Assembly (NCBI RefSeq): GCF_000410875.1
Contig: NZ_AROI01000010.1
Location: forward strand, 62,001-126,000
Length of the DNA stretch: 64,000 bases
Reading direction: 5' to 3'
Origin: Halopseudomonas pelagia CL-AP6
GTDB taxonomy: Bacteria; Pseudomonadota; Gammaproteobacteria; Pseudomonadales; Pseudomonadaceae
The notes below the pieces were generated by a model, which was given only the letters and a program-made list of their open reading frames with translations, searched no databases and was not told the DNA's origin. How positions within the stretch are numbered: position 1 is the stretch's first letter; each line of letters begins with the position of its first letter. Position numbers and translations under genes: made by a program. Shown here in pieces: positions 61,682-64,000 of this stretch.

Positions 61682-62308
61682 TCACCTACGTAGAGTCAGC
61701 CATTCGAATGGGGCACTGTGATAGCCGCACACACCAAAACTGCGAATCCATTTTTCAAAATCTAAAATTAGCTGTGCATCAGTAAAGGTGGTTAATCCAA
61801 TTCCTTTTTTACATATGTTTCGACCTTGCTGATCTTCCAGCTCATCAGGAAATTGCGGACCGTTGCCTCCAAAATACGCAAAATCGTCGCTGATCAAAAC
61901 TCTGTTAACGCTTGTATCACGTGTAACGTGATCCGGATTAAGCGAACCGTCGGGGCGGGAGTGAAACGAGTCTCGCTGCTCCCAGTCGGCCCCAACCTCA
62001 GCTCTGAAATAGATATTGTCCCCGCAACTTTGTTTCCGGCTGCCATTACGATACGGCTTCTTAGATTCAAATCGAGGATCTGAGCAATATTGATCAAATG
62101 TCATCGTTTCAGTTATACGCATTGCATAAACTAGACGCCCGCCAAGTCGAACGCTTCGATCATTGCTGCCACTACCTACAACCCAATCACCCACGTGGGC
62201 TATTTTACGAATTCTGGGTTTACAGGTTGCAAGCGTGCAGTAACTGTAGAAGGGATTAGGTGCGAAACCACTGTCGTACCGCACGACATAGGAATGAATA
62301 CGAGCCAT
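61682..62308 (-). CDS. Nmad2 family putative nucleotide-modification protein
   Basis: A 208-residue protein that fits Nmad2 (nucleotide modification associated domain 2). The N-terminus is YVVRYDSGFAPNPFYSYCTLATCKP, then HVGDWVVGSGS and LVYAMRITETMTFDQYC. The domain was predicted by comparative genomics to act with DNA base or nucleotide modification enzymes, but its chemistry is not established. Its ATG overlaps the stop of the TIR-like gene (TAATG), so it is translated right after it. Confidence 0.85.
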   Translation of the reverse strand: MARIHSYVVRYDSGFAPNPFYSYCTLATCKPRIRKIAHVGDWVVGSGSNDRSVRLGGRLVYAMRITETMTFDQYCSDPRFESKKPYRNGSRKQSCGDNIYFRAEVGADWEQRDSFHSRPDGSLNPDHVTRDTSVNRVLISDDFAYFGGNGPQFPDELEDQQGRNICKKGIGLTTFTDAQLILDFEKWIRSFGVCGYHSAPFEWLTLRR

Positions 62309-62772
62309 TAGCAGGGATGCCTTTTTAGCGGCATTGGGTCATAGGCTTCACCACCAGGCTTCTCCCAAGAGTCCTTGCCGTTGATCGCATCAATGATTGC
62401 GTCACCGTTCCACCCAACCATAGCGTCGGCATATTCCTCTAGAGCACTTGGGAGCTCACATTCTTTCTCGCCATGTTCCCAAATGCCGACAACACGCTTG
62501 CCCTGCTTAGCCGCGTATTCAATTTCCCAATTAACCCAATCGCTATCTTTTGTCTGCGACGATACATAGCAGATAAAAATTCCCGCCCAGTTGATAGCAG
62601 GCGCAAGGATCTGAGTCTTGATATATTGCTCGTTAGTGGCGTTATTGAACTTTCCGGTATGAATTGAGGAATCCCTTACTTCCAAGCCTTTAGGGGCCAG
62701 CAAATCCTTTAACTTCTGCAACCCATGATCGTCCTTGTGGACATGGCTAATGAACACGTTCTTTTTCTTCAT
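62308..62772 (-). CDS. ThsB-type TIR-like protein
   Basis: A 154-residue protein of the TIR-like family found in Thoeris ThsB (PF08937 type). It starts KKNVFISHVHKDDHGLQKL and has the IFICYVSSQTKDSDWVNWEIEYAAKQGKRVVGIW segment with a candidate catalytic Glu in NWEIE near 83. ThsB proteins make a cyclic ADP-ribose signal from NAD+ after phage detection. There is no ThsA effector (SIR2-SLOG or membrane) in this operon; its downstream genes are nucleotide-modification related. The gene is first in a four-gene operon (TAATG overlap with Nmad2). Confidence 0.87.
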   Translation of the reverse strand: MKKKNVFISHVHKDDHGLQKLKDLLAPKGLEVRDSSIHTGKFNNATNEQYIKTQILAPAINWAGIFICYVSSQTKDSDWVNWEIEYAAKQGKRVVGIWEHGEKECELPSALEEYADAMVGWNGDAIIDAINGKDSWEKPGGEAYDPMPLKRHPC

Positions 62773-62952
62773 GACCGGTCACCTCAACTCCCTTTGAAGG
62801 CACAATGCCATGTTTCGATGCGCTACTCAAGCGACCGTATCACCCCAAGCCAAGGTCGCGAAGGAAGTTGCACAAAGCGGGCTTTCATTTTGTCAGCGCC
62901 AATTCTTGGACACTCTTCAAGCGATCGCTTTTTGCCGAAAGTAGCCGTTCAA

Positions 62953-64000
62953 TTAAACCAAAACCACAACAAGCTCAGCCAACACCCTCACCTCATACTG
63001 CTCTTCTGCTCCCAGAACAATCGGCTGAAACGAGCTATCCGTAGACTCTGGAGATAAAGTGATGCGATGATGCGCCCACCCTGCACCACCCTCGGCCGCT
63101 ACCTTTTCACTGTAGTACTTCTTCACCGTAAAGCTACCGCCTGTTTCGGCATCATCAATACTGCGATGCTGGGCTACCACTATCTTGCCTTGGCGTGTGC
63201 CTTTCGGATTGGCGCGGAACAAACACCAGGCGCCGTTGGGTATGCGGCGGTTCATTGATTCGCCTACTACCTGAGCGACAAACAAGTCTTCGCTTGCGCT
63301 GAAGCCATCCGGAAGCTCCACCCATTCGTCCACATCGGTATCCAGGGCCTGGGACTCGGAGAATGAGCCTGCGGCTATCTGCAATGGGATCAGCGGTACT
63401 GCGCGGGAGTTGGTTCTGCCCTCCTCGCCGCGCAGTACGGTAAATGGCAGTTCAGTTGTGGCGTCGATCACTGACTGGTCGGGCTGATCATCGTTTTGCG
63501 AGTTCGTCTGAGTGTTTGCGCAAACCAGCCCGTTGCGGAAGAAAGCTGCGGTTTCTGCGTCGGTGAAGTAGACGTAGCAGCCCTTCATGCCGCGGGTCAT
63601 CAATGTGCGGTAGGTGTTCTTGATGATGGCGTCGGCTTTTGCCTTGGCCAGTTCCGGGTCGGTTTTAGCTAGTTTTTTCAGGCCTGAGATGGAGCGGTCG
63701 GATGAGGCGCGTTTTTCTGGGCGGGTGATAACTTGCCCATCACGTACCACTAGGTCATCACCGACGATCACGCCAATATAATCCGCCTCAAGTCCCTGGC
63801 AGGTGTGAATACATCCCACTTCATGCACTGAGTCTTCAGAGACCATCCACAGTCCGCCGTCTTTGGTGAGATTCCAGCGGGCTTTGAAGTCGTGCTCTGG
63901 CATTTCTATGTCGTAGGCGGCTGCATTGGTCTTGCTTGGCCACTTCCAGCAGTAGCCAGCCACCATGCGTGCCCGGTTTCTTTCGTGGTTGCGCTCGAGG
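62953..64000 (-). CDS. DUF2075 helicase-like protein fused to S24/LexA-like domain (partial)
   Basis: The 5' part lies beyond the right edge; the visible 349 residues are the C-terminal end. The first part is the end of a DUF2075 (Schlafen-like superfamily 1 helicase-type) domain: VHEVGCIHTCQGLEADYIGVIVGDD and NTYRTLMTRGMKGCYVYFTD. The C-terminal part is a peptidase S24 domain: VPLIPLQIAAGSF (with an Ala-Gly cleavage-like site), VAQVVGESMNRRIPNGAWCLF (catalytic Ser) and FTVKKYYSEK (candidate Lys). The stop is 180 bp from the TIR-like gene start on the same strand. The fusion suggests a RecA/stress-triggered self-cleaving regulator, which is inference. Confidence 0.85.
   Translation of the reverse strand, partial: LERNHERNRARMVAGYCWKWPSKTNAAAYDIEMPEHDFKARWNLTKDGGLWMVSEDSVHEVGCIHTCQGLEADYIGVIVGDDLVVRDGQVITRPEKRASSDRSISGLKKLAKTDPELAKAKADAIIKNTYRTLMTRGMKGCYVYFTDAETAAFFRNGLVCANTQTNSQNDDQPDQSVIDATTELPFTVLRGEEGRTNSRAVPLIPLQIAAGSFSESQALDTDVDEWVELPDGFSASEDLFVAQVVGESMNRRIPNGAWCLFRANPKGTRQGKIVVAQHRSIDDAETGGSFTVKKYYSEKVAAEGGAGWAHHRITLSPESTDSSFQPIVLGAEEQYEVRVLAELVVVLV

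Overview
The window looks like chromosomal DNA from a Pseudomonadaceae-type gammaproteobacterium, probably a marine or saline Pseudomonas/Halopseudomonas-like organism. This is inferred from gene content (CstA, RIO kinase, ArfB, EutBC with AraC-type EutR, DUF4105, CsgG/DUF4810/DUF799 operon, REP-type palindromes, many chemotaxis and c-di-GMP genes) and from moderately high GC with strong Shine-Dalgarno starts. No rRNA, tRNA, CRISPR array or intact insertion sequence was seen.

Layout. 0-7 kb: ArsA-like ATPase with its cory-CC-star partner, a CstA family transporter, an M14 carboxypeptidase-like protein, a Tat-exported PhoD phosphatase and a RIO kinase. 7-16 kb: ArfB, then a minus-strand catabolic block made of a class I glutamine amidotransferase, iron alcohol dehydrogenase, aldehyde dehydrogenase, glutamine-synthetase-like ligase, a complete TRAP transporter (DctP, DctM, DctQ) and a cytosine-deaminase-like enzyme. 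The set fits uptake and gamma-glutamylated breakdown of an amino alcohol or amine. 16-29 kb: AI-2E transporter, DUF4105 protein, a FAN1-type VRR-NUC nuclease translationally coupled to an XPD/DinG-like Fe-S helicase, a CHASE4-GGDEF-EAL protein, a zinc metallopeptidase, a chemoreceptor and a Gln-rich lipoprotein. 29-34.5 kb: ethanolamine use (eutR, eutB, eutC, permease) without microcompartment genes. 34.6-42.6 kb: a sulfatase-like lipoprotein ending in a dockerin-like repeat, two overlapping membrane GTPase genes, the CsgG-DUF4810-DUF799 lipoprotein operon, and a RES/Xre toxin-antitoxin pair. 42.6-57.6 kb: a trimethylamine monooxygenase, methyltransferase, HD-GYP phosphodiesterase, second chemoreceptor, gene remnants, a SnoaL/SDR/AraC group, TetR with DUF2855, IlvD, a Fic AMP-transferase with a repeated operator-like motif, and a small lipoprotein.

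57.9 kb to the right edge is a defence or conflict island, visibly more AT-rich in its right part. On the plus strand lies a two-gene operon, TIR protein plus SLOG-domain protein. Facing it on the minus strand is a four-gene tightly coupled operon (ThsB-type TIR protein, Nmad2, MazG/MazG_C, uracil-DNA-glycosylase-like) preceded by a DUF2075 helicase fused to an S24/LexA-like autoprotease domain that runs off the window. These are the best candidates here for an undescribed system: two TIR modules next to predicted nucleotide-sensing or base-modification enzymes.

The metabolic theme outside the island is scavenging of small nitrogen compounds (ethanolamine, an amino alcohol or amine, trimethylamine, pyrimidine) together with sensing by chemoreceptors and c-di-GMP enzymes. 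Start codons were chosen by Shine-Dalgarno spacing and family N-termini, so several differ from the longest possible open frame. All family names come from recognition of motifs by eye, not from searches.
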